Below are positions 11,104-22,126 of a stretch of DNA of 64,000 nucleotides, piece by piece. The stretch is from Ryuthela nishihirai (lineage: Eukaryota; Arthropoda; Arachnida; Araneae; Heptathelidae), in contig JAWZYU010000007.1 in assembly GCA_038380435.1 (NCBI GenBank), forward strand, positions 28,871,001-28,935,000. The letters are read 5' to 3'. Every line of letters begins with the position of its first letter. The first letter of the stretch is position 1. The translations under genes and the position numbers were made by a program. The notes under the pieces are model-generated. The model was not told the origin of the DNA. It ran no database searches and worked only from the letters and a program-made list of their open reading frames with translations.

Positions 11104-11475
11104 ACTTGCTCACTTTAGAGTATAGGATACATTTATTGATATATATACAAAGACCTCACAAGGACTATAGAGCAAGGCTAGCACTTAGCCTGAGGTGGCA
11201 GTCAGACTTCCTTGTTCACCTCCAAGCGACAGAATCCCTCTTTCTGCTCCGTCACGTGCAGTCTCCAATATCCGCCGGACCCTCAACTGACCGTCGATTC
11301 CTAGAACTGTTGAGCCCAGAACTTATTTCCACGAAAGAGGAATGCTTTGCCTGGCCAGCAATGTCGCAATGGCCGCCTGTTGTCGTTTGAAGAGAAGTCA
11401 TGGGATGGAGCTATGGCCACGCCAGCCATCTCTGCCTCCCCGCCTCCTCCTGATAGTGAGACTCTTACATACTGT
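11104..11475. other. Unassigned, moderately GC-rich
   Basis: No recognised repeat. A 94-codon plus frame spans 11106-11390 without a recognisable domain. Confidence 0.35.
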
Positions 11476-11599
11476 ACAGCTAAAGATCGTGTTCATTAAA
11501 TTGATATAGAGTATTCTTATTAGTGGTGCTATAGGAACAAAATTCATCAACTGAATGATTATAAATATTGGAAAGAGAATTTTGTAATAATTCTAAATG

Positions 11600-12693
11600 T
11601 TGAAATAGAATATAAAGTAAATAATTATTGCAAATAATCAAAGGAACATAATTCAGAATCCCTTGTAATTTACCCCATTCAACCTTTGTGAATCGTTCGA
11701 CATTAGGGTCCATTGCTTCGAAACTGGCGAGAGTTTATTCAATTGCGAAAAAGAATATGATAAACCCTTTGCAGTGAATTTCTTTTCTGACCCTCCCTTC
11801 TTATTTCTCTTCTTTCTCTCTCGCTTTTTCTTCTGCCACTCTCTGTGTTTCCAATTCAACCAACTCTTCATCTAAAAGTTCTTTTGTGTCACAATCTAGC
11901 AACTCCTCTAAGTCTTCTATTTCACATTCTAATTTAAGATTTTTTGCAAGTTTAACTATTTTTTCTATAATCACTTCCAGTTCCTCTCCTTTTTCAAATC
12001 CTTCAAATGTATTCCTATATCATTTTAGACACTTTTTCCAAATCCTTCAAATGTATTCCTATATCATTTTAGACACTTTTTCCAAATCCCCGACATACAA
12101 TTCTTTGTTACACATTCCCATTCTGTCGAAATATTCTTGATACACTGAAGAATGTTGTATTGCTTCCAAAAGTCTCGCAAAGATATATCAGCATCAGAAT
12201 CTATCGCTTCGATGGCTTGTGCGAATGTCGTTCTCAGGTAGTGAGCCTTGAATGTTGAAATAGCACCTTGATCCATGGGTCGAATGAGAGCGGTTGTGTT
12301 CATCATCATCATCCTCAAGCAGCCATGGGCTACGGAGGTCCAACCAGAAAGTGCAATTTAGTTCTCCAAGCAAGTCTATCCTGAGCTAGACCTATTTTGT
12401 GTTAGGTGGCATAAAAACCACTCTAACATCATGTTGAAGATCATCCAGATGAGGGGAGTGGCCAGGGACATTGTCCATAATCAATAAAATCTTGAAAGGG
12501 ATACCTCTCTCCGCACAATATTCACGAGCCTGGGGAATGAAGTAGTTCATGAACCAGTCTTCGAACAGTGCTTAAGTCATCCAAGCTTTAGGGTTTGAAC
12601 GGTAGTAAACGCGCAGTGTGTGCTTGTTGATGTGCTTAAATGCCCGAGGGTTTTCTGAACGATAAATGAGAAAAGGTTTCAGCTTAAAACCGG
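11600..12693 (-). pseudogene. Tigger-type (pogo/CENP-B-like) DDE transposase, decayed
   Basis: Minus-strand translation runs from 12693 downward. Pieces recognised: FKHINKHTLRVYYRSNPKAW and the DDE-domain segment LLIMDNVPGHSPHLDD (second acidic motif) around 12440-12680, PPNT at 12400, RPMDQGAISTFKAHYLRTTF at about 12220-12290, and a C-terminal tail with FTAKGLSYSFSQLNKL (about 11720-11790) and MDPNVERFTKVEWGKL (about 11665-11713). These match TIGD/Tigger transposases, which cut and paste DNA at TA. In-frame stops and frameshifts are present. A LINE stub interrupts it at 12301-12396, and the upstream end is cut off by MITE sequence at 12694. A 45-bp tandem duplication lies near 12000-12080. 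Confidence 0.85.
12294..12403 (-). mobile_element. 96-bp 5'-truncated LINE stub with 7-bp TSD
   Basis: The inserted 12301-12396 is flanked by TTGTGTT at 12294-12300 and 12397-12403. Reverse-complemented, it matches the 3' end of the LINE at 52245-52340 (TAGCTCAGGA..., GACCTCCGTAGCCCATGGCT, GCTTGAGG then GATGATGATG). Removing the insert plus one duplicate rejoins the Tigger frame across PPNT-TAL. This is target-primed reverse transcription with severe 5' truncation. Confidence 0.93.
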
Positions 12694-13335
12694 CACGTGA
12701 CACGAAGGTTGCCAGATCACTAATTTCTAAAAACAATCGTTGCCAGATATTTTTTCTGAATTCTGTAATCGACCATAGTGTTCGGATATTTTTTTGAGCG
12801 TCTGCAGGTGGTCATATTATTTTGATACTAGATCGTGTGGGCTCACTCACGGAAATATTGAGCGTGTGCAGTTACCTTTCACAGCAAACTGGAGCGTGTG
12901 CAGTAACCGTACACGCTCCAGTTTGCTGTGAACGGTAACTGGAGCGTGTACAGTTGCTGTTCACGCTCCAGATATTTTTTCTGAATTCTGTAATCAACCA
13001 TAGTGTTCGGATACTTTTTTTGACACGAAGGTTGCCAGATCGCTAATTTCTAAACCTGGATCGTGTGGGCCCACTCACAGAAATATTGAGCGTGTGCAGT
13101 TACCGTTCACAGCAAATTGGAGCGTGTGCAGTAACTGCACATGCTCCAGTTTGCTGTGAACGGTAACTGGAGTGTGTACAGTTGCTGTACACGCTCCAGA
13201 TATTTTCCCTCAATTCTGTAATCACGTGACACGAAGGTTGCCAGATCACTAATTTCTAAAAACAATCGTTGCCAGATATTTTTTCTGAATTCTGTAATCG
13301 ACCATAGTGTTCGGATATTTTTTTGAGCGACTGTA
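12694..13335. mobile_element. Expanded palindromic MITE, copy 3 (composite)
   Basis: A half element (CACGTGACACGAAGGTTGCC to TTTTTTTGAGCGTCTGCA, 12694-12806) is followed by satellite-like blocks with nested palindromes and a second right half ending GAGCGACTGTA at 13335. No intact left end is present, so the left half was lost or replaced. Confidence 0.8.
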
Positions 13336-13424
13336 CGCTTCGCTATTGAAGAAAAGGCAGTGCTCTAGAGCATTTCTTATTAGGTGAATAGTGCGAAAGA
13401 AGTGGATTCACCGAAGGGCGTGTA

Positions 13425-13830
13425 GAGGTCGTCAACGGTCCGGAATGGACGTGAAGTCGTGGTTCAGGAGAGATATACCCTATGCACATTTAAAAACCCT
13501 CTGAACGGACTTAAAGCGAGGTTCCTTTTCTCAGATTTTTCTTTGTGGTCTTTGTGATCTGGCCATTTAACCCATTGGTGCAAAATCGTGTCTAAATTGT
13601 AAGTCGAATGGGATGTTAAGTCGTGGTTCTGTGTGCATGAGAGCTAAACCCTATTCAAGTTATACTAGATTTTCTTCACGGAAGGTTACCATATGTCTCC
13701 TAAAAGCTGTCCATTGGTTTCTGGTTTTCTAAATATTTGTTAGACCTTGAGGTCCTGATCCAGCGATTTATCCCATTGTGTGCAAAAATAAAAATGCCCA
13801 TCAGTGGTAAAAAAGCCAACCTAAAGCTAT
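13425..13830 (+). mobile_element. Two old SINE1 fragments in tandem
   Basis: Diverged SINE1 body/tail sequence is readable twice: 13425-13600 (GATATACCCTATGCACATTTAAA ... TGATCTGGCCATTTAACCCA) and 13601-13830 (GGGATGTTAAGTCGTGG ... CCAGCGATTTATCCCATTG ... GTGGTAAAAAAGCCAACC). Divergence is far higher than in the TSD-bearing copies. Confidence 0.75.
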
Positions 13831-13944
13831 ATAACAATTTGGCCCTTTATATAGTCTAGTATAATAGCAAATATTTGACCCTTGTAGGCCAGATAACAGA
13901 AGATGCCTTTCAATGAAAGTCATGAAGTCACTTTTAATATTGCT

Positions 13945-14597
13945 CAGTCGATAGTACCCCAAGTTCGTAATCTGTAGTTCCTAGGTTCGAGACCTGCGCC
14001 AGCATTAAGATTTATCTCCGCGTCTTTCTCTCAGTTAGAAAGGGGATACCGAAGGACTGGAAATGGCCCCGGTCTGTCTAATGGACCGTTGAGACATGGT
14101 TCGCATGCAGCAAGGCTATACATGTGCATGTTAAAAACATGGTTCGCATGCTGCAAGGCCATACATGTGCATGTTAAAGACATGGTTCGCATGCAGCAAG
14201 GCCATACATGTGCATGTTAAAGACATGGTTCGCATGCAGCAAGGCCATACATGGGCATGTTAAAGACATGGTTCGCATGCAGCAAGGCCATACATGAGCA
14301 TGTTAAAGACATGGTTCGCATGCAGCAAGGCCATACATGTGCATGTTAAAGACATGGTTCGCATGCAGCAAGGCCATACATGTGCATGTTAAAGACATGG
14401 TTCGCATGCAGCAAGGCCATACATGTGCATGTTAAAGACACGCTGGATGGCCTTGACAGGAGGCTCTCGTCTGTTGCCTGTCAGCTCTCAGCTGGATCCT
14501 CTCCCTCAAACCTCTCTGAGCCCTCGGGGTCCTTGAGACCTGCCCATGTAGGTCAAAGCGTGCACAAAAGTGCCTCTAAGACAACGCAATCCACTTT
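13945..14597 (+). mobile_element. Old SINE1 with internal 43-bp x8 minisatellite
   Basis: Head (TGCTCAGTCGATAGTACC, AGGTTCGAGACC) at 13950-14000, body, then the array, then tail (GCCTTGACAGGAGGC ... GTGCCTCTAAGACAACGCAATCC). Array units contain CATGGTTCGCATGCAGCAAG and CCATACATGTGCATGTTAAAG, with TCGCATGC at 14101, 14144, 14187, 14230, 14273, 14316, 14359 and 14402 (43-bp steps). The unit corresponds to SINE1 sequence from GTTAAGCCGTGG to CACGTTAAAG, so the expansion arose between two GTTAA(A)G motifs of the SINE itself. Confidence 0.9.
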
Positions 14598-14711
14598 TAT
14601 TTAGAACTGCCAGTTGTTTAGTTTATAAAGTACTAATAGCATTCAAAGTGAGTAACATAGGATATTTACCCACACAAAAATAATATTGCATCCGTTCTAT
14701 TTTTTCTTAAT

Positions 14712-15098
14712 GTGGGTTGGGTTGTTTAGCCTCTGAGTGACACATTTTTCAAAAAATGAGCTAAGTTGCCAGGTCACAAGAATTCCGAGGGCTCAGAGAA
14801 GGCTGGGAAAAGGAGACCTACAGGACAACTGTTAGGAATAGCATCCCGTCAAGGCCATCCGGCGTGTTCTTTAACGTCAAAGGGATGGATGGCTCTTCTG
14901 CACACTGGCCCATGGCTTAAAATATCATCCTACGGACAGCTATTTTTCTGAGCTCATCAGTGTCTCTTTTCTCACCGATGGAAGGGGGGGCAGTTAAGGG
15001 GAAGTAAATCTCAGAACATTAACTGTTAGGACTCGTACTTTTTCTGCTTTGTTAGAAACTGCAGATTATGGTCCTGGAACGCTAAACAACTGAGACAG
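14712..15098 (-). mobile_element. Old SINE1, full length but diverged
   Basis: Starts with GGGTTGGGTTGTTTAGCCTC and ends near AACTGAGACAGGC; all sections of SINE1 can be followed in reverse, with many substitutions and an insertion near the B box (about 15035-15060). No TSD recognised. Confidence 0.8.
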
Positions 15099-15119
15099 GC
15101 ATCACATCTGCAACTCTTT

Positions 15120-16700
15120 AGCTCCTCTCTCTTTGTTCTAGAAAGGACATCACTCAGTAACAAATATAAACAGAGCCTTCGGCGACGATTTCCCTATCGG
15201 AAATAACCGTCAGCATCTCTCGTCTGCAAATGGCACCCTGTTTCCGAATCGTAACGAATGACAGGTGAAAATATCCAACTCAACGATCACAGAGAGAGAG
15301 AAAAGGCAAAGGAAAAGCTAGTCACAGTGGCATACATATTTAAATAGACTAGGGCGTTGTGTGTGGTCGCGTGTAGGTTCTGCGCGGTTACAATTGTCCA
15401 CTGCATTTGTGTAGATCAGCCCGAAAAGCCGTTTGATAATGACAGCCCTCCAGATAATGACTTATCACACTGCGTCCAGACTCATTACACCGACAATGCG
15501 GCAGCGTCGTCCGCCGTGAGGGGCCCATCACGCCATTGTCCCACCACCTAACGTCATTTTCATATCGTTGGCGAAGTTGCCGCTTCCAGAGAGAAGGACG
15601 TCAATAAGTCTTGTTGTCACGAGCAGAATACCATCTGCTGTGAGTTCACCATAAGATTAGTTGTTTGCTGGAAGTGCCACGTGATCGAATAATAACGGGA
15701 ACGTGCAGGTAACGATATCAGTTATCTCCCCCCTCGTGCCCCCTCTTCTTTTTCTTTCTCAACAGCATGCGCAGGGTCCATAATGCATGTCACCATTCTT
15801 TCCTTTCTAACCTCAGTAATCGATGGAGCCGAAGGAGGTCAGCAGGCAGTGCCTTTTGGCCATGCCCTCTTGCTATGACCACGCCACCTGATTGGCTGCC
15901 ACTTGACTGGTGCAGGACGATGATTGGTTCCTCTCACCTGTGCAACACCGGGCGGGCTCTGTCGTAGGTAGGGCACGGCCAACGAGCCTCAACGCCGCCG
16001 CCAACGCTGAATCGATGGAGGTCAGCTACGTGTGGTGAGAGTAGCGAGCAAGACCTCCGCCCTCTCGTCGTCGTGACATGGGAGTCAATACCGAAACGAC
16101 TCGCAGTTGGCGGCGCGGCGGGGGGAGCGTCTCCACCCCCTCCCACCTCCACCGCATGAGGGCCAATTACGTCATTTCGAGTCGGTGCAATCGATAGCGG
16201 TTGACCGTCAAAGGGCGCGTTTCCTCTCGCACGCGAAGAGCAAGCGCTGGAGAAGGCTCCAGTGGAGTGGATGCGGTCACGCCATCGCTCTCCAGAGCTC
16301 CAGCTGATCGATGCACGCGATCACGACATTTTTTTTTTGCCTGTGCTGACACTTCTTGCTCTGTGGACAATCTAGATGTTGCTCGTAACTTTTGTGACAG
16401 ATCCAGGTAAAGGGCATTCTGCGGCTCGTGTTTTGCCGGCTGTTGCGGTTTGATGTCATCGACGACACACCGAAGAGGACACTGCTCTTATAGCCTAGCC
16501 CAATTCGTCTTGATGTGTTCTTTTTCACACAGTATAATTGTCAGGGCTCCTAAATTTTTGCGTTTAAGGACGCCTCAGCCGAGATTCTTAACCAGACTCG
16601 AGTTCCGGCTTTGCCAGAGTTGGGCTATTTTTCCTCTTCGTCCTACTCTTGGTGAGAAGATTAAAGCGTTTGTCGGTCTGTCTCTACTTTGCATATGTTA
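15120..16700. other. Repeat-free, relatively CpG-rich block; candidate promoter/5' exon
   Basis: This 1.6-kb block lacks the repeats seen elsewhere and is richer in GC and CpG, especially 15900-16300. TATTTAAATAG at about 15338 could serve as a TATA-like element. CCAGGTAAAG at about 16403-16412 fits a splice donor. Several short frames overlap on both strands, and none has a recognisable domain. Functional assignment is inference only. Confidence 0.3.
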
Positions 16701-16785
16701 AACTATATTCTAAATATAGTCACATTAGTTTTTTCTTTCCCCTACATTGACATATAAAATAGTAATGCCCTTTTTATCCAAGCTT

Positions 16786-17590
16786 AAGACGCACCAGGCT
16801 CGGAATCAGCACTTTCCAGGTAGAATTAATTAATTATTCTGTTACTGGATGCGCTACAGATGAGATCTTTGCGTTGAGAATCAGATCAGCGTTGAGAATT
16901 TCCTCCGCTGAATCCCTACCCTGCCCCTCGGTGAGAAAGGGGACACTGATGGGCTTGGAAGAGCCGCCGTCCGTCGTAGGGGACGGGTTGGGTTGTTTTA
17001 CCTCTGAGCGGCACTTTTTTGCACACCATGGGCTAAATGGCCAGGTCACATGGACCCCGAAGGCTCAGAGAAGGTTGGGGGAGGGGACCCACTGGAACAG
17101 CTGTTGGGAGACAGATGGTAGCCTCCCGTCAAGGCCATCCAGCGTGTTCTTTAACGTTGGGTTGTTTTACCTCTGAGCGGCACTTTTTTGCACACCATGG
17201 GCTAAATGGCCAGGTCACATGGACCCCGAAGGCTCAGAGAAGGTTGGGGGAGGGGACCCACTGGAACAGCTGTTGGGAGACAGATGGTAGCCTCCCGTCA
17301 AGGCCATCCAGCGTGTTCTTTAACGTGAACAGGGTATGGCTCTCCCTCACACGGGGCAACGGCTTAACGTCCCATCCGACGGACGATGGCCTTTCCAAGC
17401 CCATCGGTGTCCCCTACTGACCGTGGGCAGGGCGGGGAATTTTGCGGAGATAAATCTCAACGCTGACCCAGCTGGGACTCGAACCTGGGAACTACAGATT
17501 ACGAGCCTGACGCGCTACCGACTGAGAAACTCCCGCCCCTCGTAGGGGACGGTAAACAGTGGCATCGTGTCAAGGAGAGCCAAGCCTGGA
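16786..17590 (+). mobile_element. Old SINE1 interrupted by a younger SINE1
   Basis: A diverged plus-strand SINE1 (TAAGACGCACCAGGCTCGGAATC ... GGGCTTGGAAGAGCCGCCGTCCGTCG) breaks at 16986 and resumes at about 17553 (TAAACAGTGGCATCGTGTCAAGGAGAGCC). The interruption is the reverse-oriented copy listed next. Confidence 0.8.
16974..17552 (-). mobile_element. SINE1 with 171-bp tail duplication, 13-bp TSD
   Basis: TCGTAGGGGACGG at 16974-16986 and 17540-17552 flank the insertion. The distal part (GGGTTGTTTTACC... to CTTTAACGT) occurs twice: about 16987-17156 and 17157-17328, almost identical, and then the rest of the SINE follows to the head. The junction is CTTTAACGT|TGGGTTG, so the duplicated unit starts at the same ACGTTAAAGAAC site used in other rearranged copies. 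Confidence 0.92.
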
Positions 17591-18522
17591 TCTGGAAAAA
17601 AAAATTAAAGGAGGGGATGATCAAAGCGACTCAATAGAGCCGGTAAAAGTAGCGGGGAGGAATGATAACAGACTTGATTTCCATTGCAGTATAATATATG
17701 CTTTTTCCCTTGGGTTTAGAGGTTTGTGAAACATTTCTTGAAAAACATGTACAGTTGCTCAAAAAAGTATCCGAACACTATGGCTGATTACAGAATTCAG
17801 AAAAAATATCTGGCAACGATTTTTTTAGATATTAGTGATCTGGCAACCTTCGTGTCACGTGATTTCAGAGTTCAGGAAAAATATCTGGAACGTGTACAGC
17901 AACTGTACACGCTCCAGTTACCGTTCACAGCAAATTGACTGGAGCAAATTGACTGAAGCATCCAGACTAGAGCTGGAGCATGTGCAGTTACTGCACACGC
18001 TCCAGCTCCAGTCCACAACGGTAACTGCACACGCTCAATATTTCCGTGAGTGAGCCCACACGATCCAATGTGCTGTGAACATTAACCGCAACCGCTCCAG
18101 TTTGCTGTGAATGGTAACTGCACACGGTCAATATATCCGTGAGTGAGCCCACACGATCCAGGTCTTTGTGAGCTCACACGATCAAATGTGCTGTGAACAT
18201 TAACCGCAACCGCTACAGTTTGCTGTGAACGGTAACTGCACACGCTCAATATTTCCGTGAGTTAGCCCACACGATCCAGGTCTTTGTGAGCTCACATGAT
18301 CCAATGTGCTGCGAACATTAACCGCAACCGCTCCAGTTTGCTGTGAACGGTAACTGCACACGCTCAATATTTCCGTGAGTGAGCCCACACGATCCAGGTG
18401 TTTGTGAGCTCACACGATCCAATGTGCTGTGAACATTAACCGCAACCGCTCCAGTTTGCTGTGAACGGTAACTGCACACGCTCCATATTCATTTGCATTA
18501 TATATTCATACGCATTATATAT

Positions 18523-19288
18523 GTTATCGCTAAAGTGCAGAAATCAGTTATTCTGCAGATTATCTAGGTATTGTGCAGATTAACTAGGGTGATCCGTTAA
18601 CGTGCGGAAAATTGTTTCATTTCTCAAATTAACTAGGTAATCTGCAAATTACCTGGATAATCTGCACATTACCTACTAGGCACTCGTTAAAGTGAAAATA
18701 AGATCTTTGCTGGAACAACAGGAACGTTTCTGTACGCTTAAAGTAACATAATGTTATTTATCTAGTGTCCGAGAGTAGAGTTGAAACCAGGGTCATCCCT
18801 CTGTCAACATGAATCAGTCGTCCGAATTATAAAAAACGCCCCCAAAATGAGCAGGCCAAGTGAGAACGAATCATTTTAGTGATTCGTTATCAAGAATGAA
18901 TCACTTTACCGATTCGTTCTCACTTGGCCTCCGCTCATCCGGGGCGTTTTTTATAATGCGGAAGAGTGAATCACGTGACACGGAGATTCATATTCAAGAG
19001 ATTTCACCACTATGAGAGAAACAAACTTTTGAACTTTAACGATACGGAAGCCGTTAATAAGATCTTTGCTGGAACAACAAGAGATTTCCGCATTTTACAA
19101 GCATTTAACCTTCAAGAGTTTTCCGCATTTTACTTAGGTAATGTGCGGTAATTACCTAATTAAAACCTAACATTACCTAAGTAAAATGCGGAAAACTCTT
19201 GATTCCGCCCGTTAACGGAGCAAATCAGTTAATCTGCAGATTAGCTAGGTAATGTGCACATTAACAGCTTTCGAGCTTTAGCGGTAAC
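18523..19288. mobile_element. TIR element, ends GTTACCGCTAAAG, nested in MITE copy 4
   Basis: Left end GTTATCGCTAAAGTGCAG and right end CTTTAGCGGTAAC are inverted, flanked by ATATAT at 18517-18522 and 19289-19294. Comparison with intact MITE copies (ATTATATATATT) fits a 6-bp duplication, although AT repetition makes the exact length uncertain. The inner arms are rich in TTACCTAGGTAATNTGCA motifs. AAGATCTTTGCTGGAACAAC occurs twice (about 18700 and 19058). No transposase recognised, and the superfamily is unknown. Confidence 0.7.
18827..18956. mobile_element. Hairpin insertion (TTATAAAAAACGCC ends)
   Basis: TTATAAAAAACGCCCC...GGCCAAGTGAGAACGAATCA is followed by its near-perfect inverse (TGATTCGTTCTC... 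to GGGGCGTTTTTTATAA), about 60-bp arms. It lies inside the 18523-19288 element. The related truncated copy at 31006-31305 stops at the base next to where this hairpin begins. Confidence 0.75.
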
Positions 19289-19495
19289 ATATATATTAAA
19301 AAAGTAGCCGAACCCTATGGTTGATTACAGAATTCAGAAAAAATATCTGGCAACGATTTTTTTAAAAATTAGTGACCTGGCAACTTCGTGTCACGTGACA
19401 CGAAGGTTGCCACATCACTAATTTCTAAAAAAAAATCGTTGCCAGATATTTTTTCTGAATTCTGTAGTATTCGGATACTTTTTTGAGCGACTGTA

Positions 19496-20202
19496 CATTG
19501 CATTATACATTACAGTACATTATGTTGTATTCGTATAGAAAAATGAAACTGAAAATGATGTATAAGCATAATTGGATACAGAAAAATGAGAACTTTACTG
19601 ACGGTAACGAATAGATGCTAAACTTCTATAAAGGTATTGATTACAAGAAAAAAAAAAAGACAAACGTGGCTGGAATATAATTATAGAAAAACACCCCAAT
19701 CCAGTTGTATCTAAATTTCTAAAAGAGAAACTGCTGCGTGAAATGGAAGGTAATTATTGGAAAGTTGAAGTTTGTTGCCTAAATGTAAATTCGTATGGCT
19801 TAGCTGATAAGAGCTTTTATAATGTCAGCGGCTATTGCATGCCGTCAACTGGATAAAGATTGTTGGACAGAAATCTGAAAATTTAGAAGCGGCAATGTAT
19901 CGAAAGGAAACGGTTCACGGTCAACGTATGGTGGAAGAGAGTGGCCTAGTGGTTAACCGTTCGGCCTTCGGGTCAAAACTGCGAATATTGAAACAGGGTC
20001 AAAAAAAAAAATCAACGAAGTATCTTACAATTTAGCTAAGGCAGTAGTTCTCAAACTTTTGACACTTCGACAACCTAGAATTGTAATAAATTAATGCTAT
20101 CCCTAGAAATGTAGATAGAAATTAAGTGACCCTTCCCTCTAAATGTAAAACTTATGTATTCGAAAAAAATCCGTTAAAAATACCAGCACTTCCTCGATGT
20201 GG
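19496..20202. other. No gene seen; weak tRNA-like head at 19932-19982
   Basis: GAGTGGCCTAGTGGTTAACCG followed by TTCGGGTCAAAACT loosely resembles a SINE2/tRNA head but lacks a good B box. The rest is AT-rich. Confidence 0.3.
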
Positions 20203-21235
20203 TACAGTCGCTGAAAAAAATATCCGAACACTATTGTTGATTACAGAATTCAGAAAAAATATCTGGCAACGATATTTTTTAGAATTTAGTGATCTGGCAA
20301 CCTTTGTGTCAGGTGATTACAGAATTCAGAAAAAAATATTGCAACGATATTTTTTAGAAATGAGTGATCTGGCAACCTTCGTGTCACGTGATTACAGAAT
20401 TCAGGAAAAATATCTCGAGCGTGTACAGCAACTGTACACGCTCCAGTTACCGTTCACAGCAAACTAGAGCGTGTGCAGTTACTGCACACGCTCCAGTTTG
20501 CTGTGAACGGTAACTGCACACGCTCAATATTTCCGTGAGTGAGCCCACACGATCCAATGTGCTGTGAACATTAACCGCAACCGCTCCAGTTTGCTATGAA
20601 TGGTAACTGCACACGCTCAATATTTCCGTGAGTGAGCCCACACGATCCAGGTCTTTGTGAGCTCACACGATCCAATGTGCTGTGAACATTAACCACAACC
20701 GCTCCAGTTTGCTGTGAACGGTAACTGCACACGCTCAATATTTTCGCGAGTGAGCCCACACGATCCAAGTCTTTGTGAGCTCACACGATCCAATGTGCTG
20801 TGAACATTAACCGCAACCGCTCCAGTTTGCTGTGAACGGTAACTGCACACGCTCAATATTTCCGCGAGTGAGCCCACACGATCCAGGTCTTTGTGAGCTC
20901 ACACGATCCAATGTGCTGTGAACATTAACCACAATCGCTCCAGTTTGTTGTGAACGGTAACTGCACACGCTCCATATTCATTGCATTATATATTCATATG
21001 CAATTATATATATTAAAAAAGTATCCGAATACTATTGTTGATTACAGAATTCAGAAAAAATATCTGGTAACGATATTTTTTAAAAATTAGTGTTTATGTC
21101 ACGTCAAAATTATTCATTATGTCACGTGACACGAAGGTTGCCAGATCATTAATTTCTAAAAAAAATCGTTGCCAGATATTTTTTCTGAATTCTGCAATCA
21201 ACCATAGTGTTCCGATACTTTTTTGAGCGATTGTA
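20203..21235. mobile_element. Expanded palindromic MITE, copy 5
   Basis: Begins TACAGTCGCTGAAAAAAATA and ends TTTTGAGCGATTGTA. The arm block is repeated at the left (GATTACAGAATTCAG at 20237, 20316 and 20390). Interior 20460-20960 carries about four 118-bp palindrome-rich units in the same orientation as copy 4. Confidence 0.87.
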
Positions 21236-21680
21236 CACTATATTGCAAAACGCTCATCGACACTGCAATGTTTTTGAATGAAAAGTCACATTTAAAGTTC
21301 TTTACTTTGCAAATAAGCTTTTTGCGGAAAAATATCCTCACTGGAGATAATATTGAAGATCTCACTCGAATCTTTCTAAATCTCGTTTTTAAAAAATACT
21401 TTTTTAATATTTACAGAGTTATTACATTTGAAATATTTAACATATAACGCTGCTATTAGATCTAAACCTTTTCAAAATTAAGAGAAATCATCATTACACC
21501 AAATTCTAAATTTGCACAGTTACAGTTTGTGTCTTAGTGGGTTGTTGAAATTTATTCTTATGATTGATGACACTGCATTTAATTGCTTCAGGCTCCATAA
21601 CTTTTTAAATATCACACGAATATTATTGAAAATCAAGAAATTTAAAGATCTGAGTGAGATCTTCAATTTAACTCCAGTTG
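21236..21680. repeat. Degenerate inverted repeat, MITE remnant
   Basis: TTGAAGATCTCACTCGAATCT near 21352 is mirrored by AGATCTGAGTGAGATCTTCAA near 21645, about 270 bp apart, with AT-rich sequence between. This resembles the architecture of the 48044-48639 MITE. Ends could not be fixed. Confidence 0.45.
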
Positions 21681-21718
21681 CAGGCTGTTAGTACCTTTCA
21701 AAAGAGATACCTCTTGGT

Positions 21719-22126
21719 GGAAGTAAACGGGTTGGGTTGTTTTACCTCTGAGCGGCACTTTTTTGCACACCATGGGCTAAATGGCCAGGTCACATGGACC
21801 CCGAAGGCTCAGAGAAGGTTGGAGGAGAGGACCCACTGGAACAGCTGTTGGGAGACAGATGGTAGCCTCCCGTCAAGGCCATCCAGCGTGTTCTTTAACG
21901 TGCACAGGGTATAGCTCTGACGCACACGGGACCACGGCTTAACGTCCCGTCCGATGGACGGCGGCCTTTCCAAACCCATCGGTGTCCCCTAGTGACCGTG
22001 GGCAGGGCGGGGAATTTTGCGGAGATAAATCGCAACGCTGACCCGGCTGGGACTCGAACCTGGGAACTACAGATTACGAGCCTGGCGCGCTACCGACTAA
22101 GCCACCCCCGCCCCGGAAGTAAACGG
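21719..22126 (-). mobile_element. SINE1, full length, 12-bp TSD, inside LINE copy 1
   Basis: GGAAGTAAACGG at 21719-21730 and 22115-22126 flank a 384-bp reverse SINE1. Because it splits sequence that is continuous in LINE copy 2 (49190-49200), it entered after the LINE did. Confidence 0.95.

Larger units (their letters stand above)
17750..19495. mobile_element. Expanded palindromic MITE, copy 4 (with nested element)
   Basis: Starts TACAGTTGCTCAAAAAAGTA and ends TTTTGAGCGACTGTA. The interior (17880-18490) holds about four 118-bp units (AATGTGCTGTGAACATTAAC, CGCTCCAGTTTGCTGTGAAC, CACACGCTCAATATTTCCG, GAGCCCACACGATCCAGG). The right part is displaced to 19289-19495 by the element at 18523-19288. 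Confidence 0.85.
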
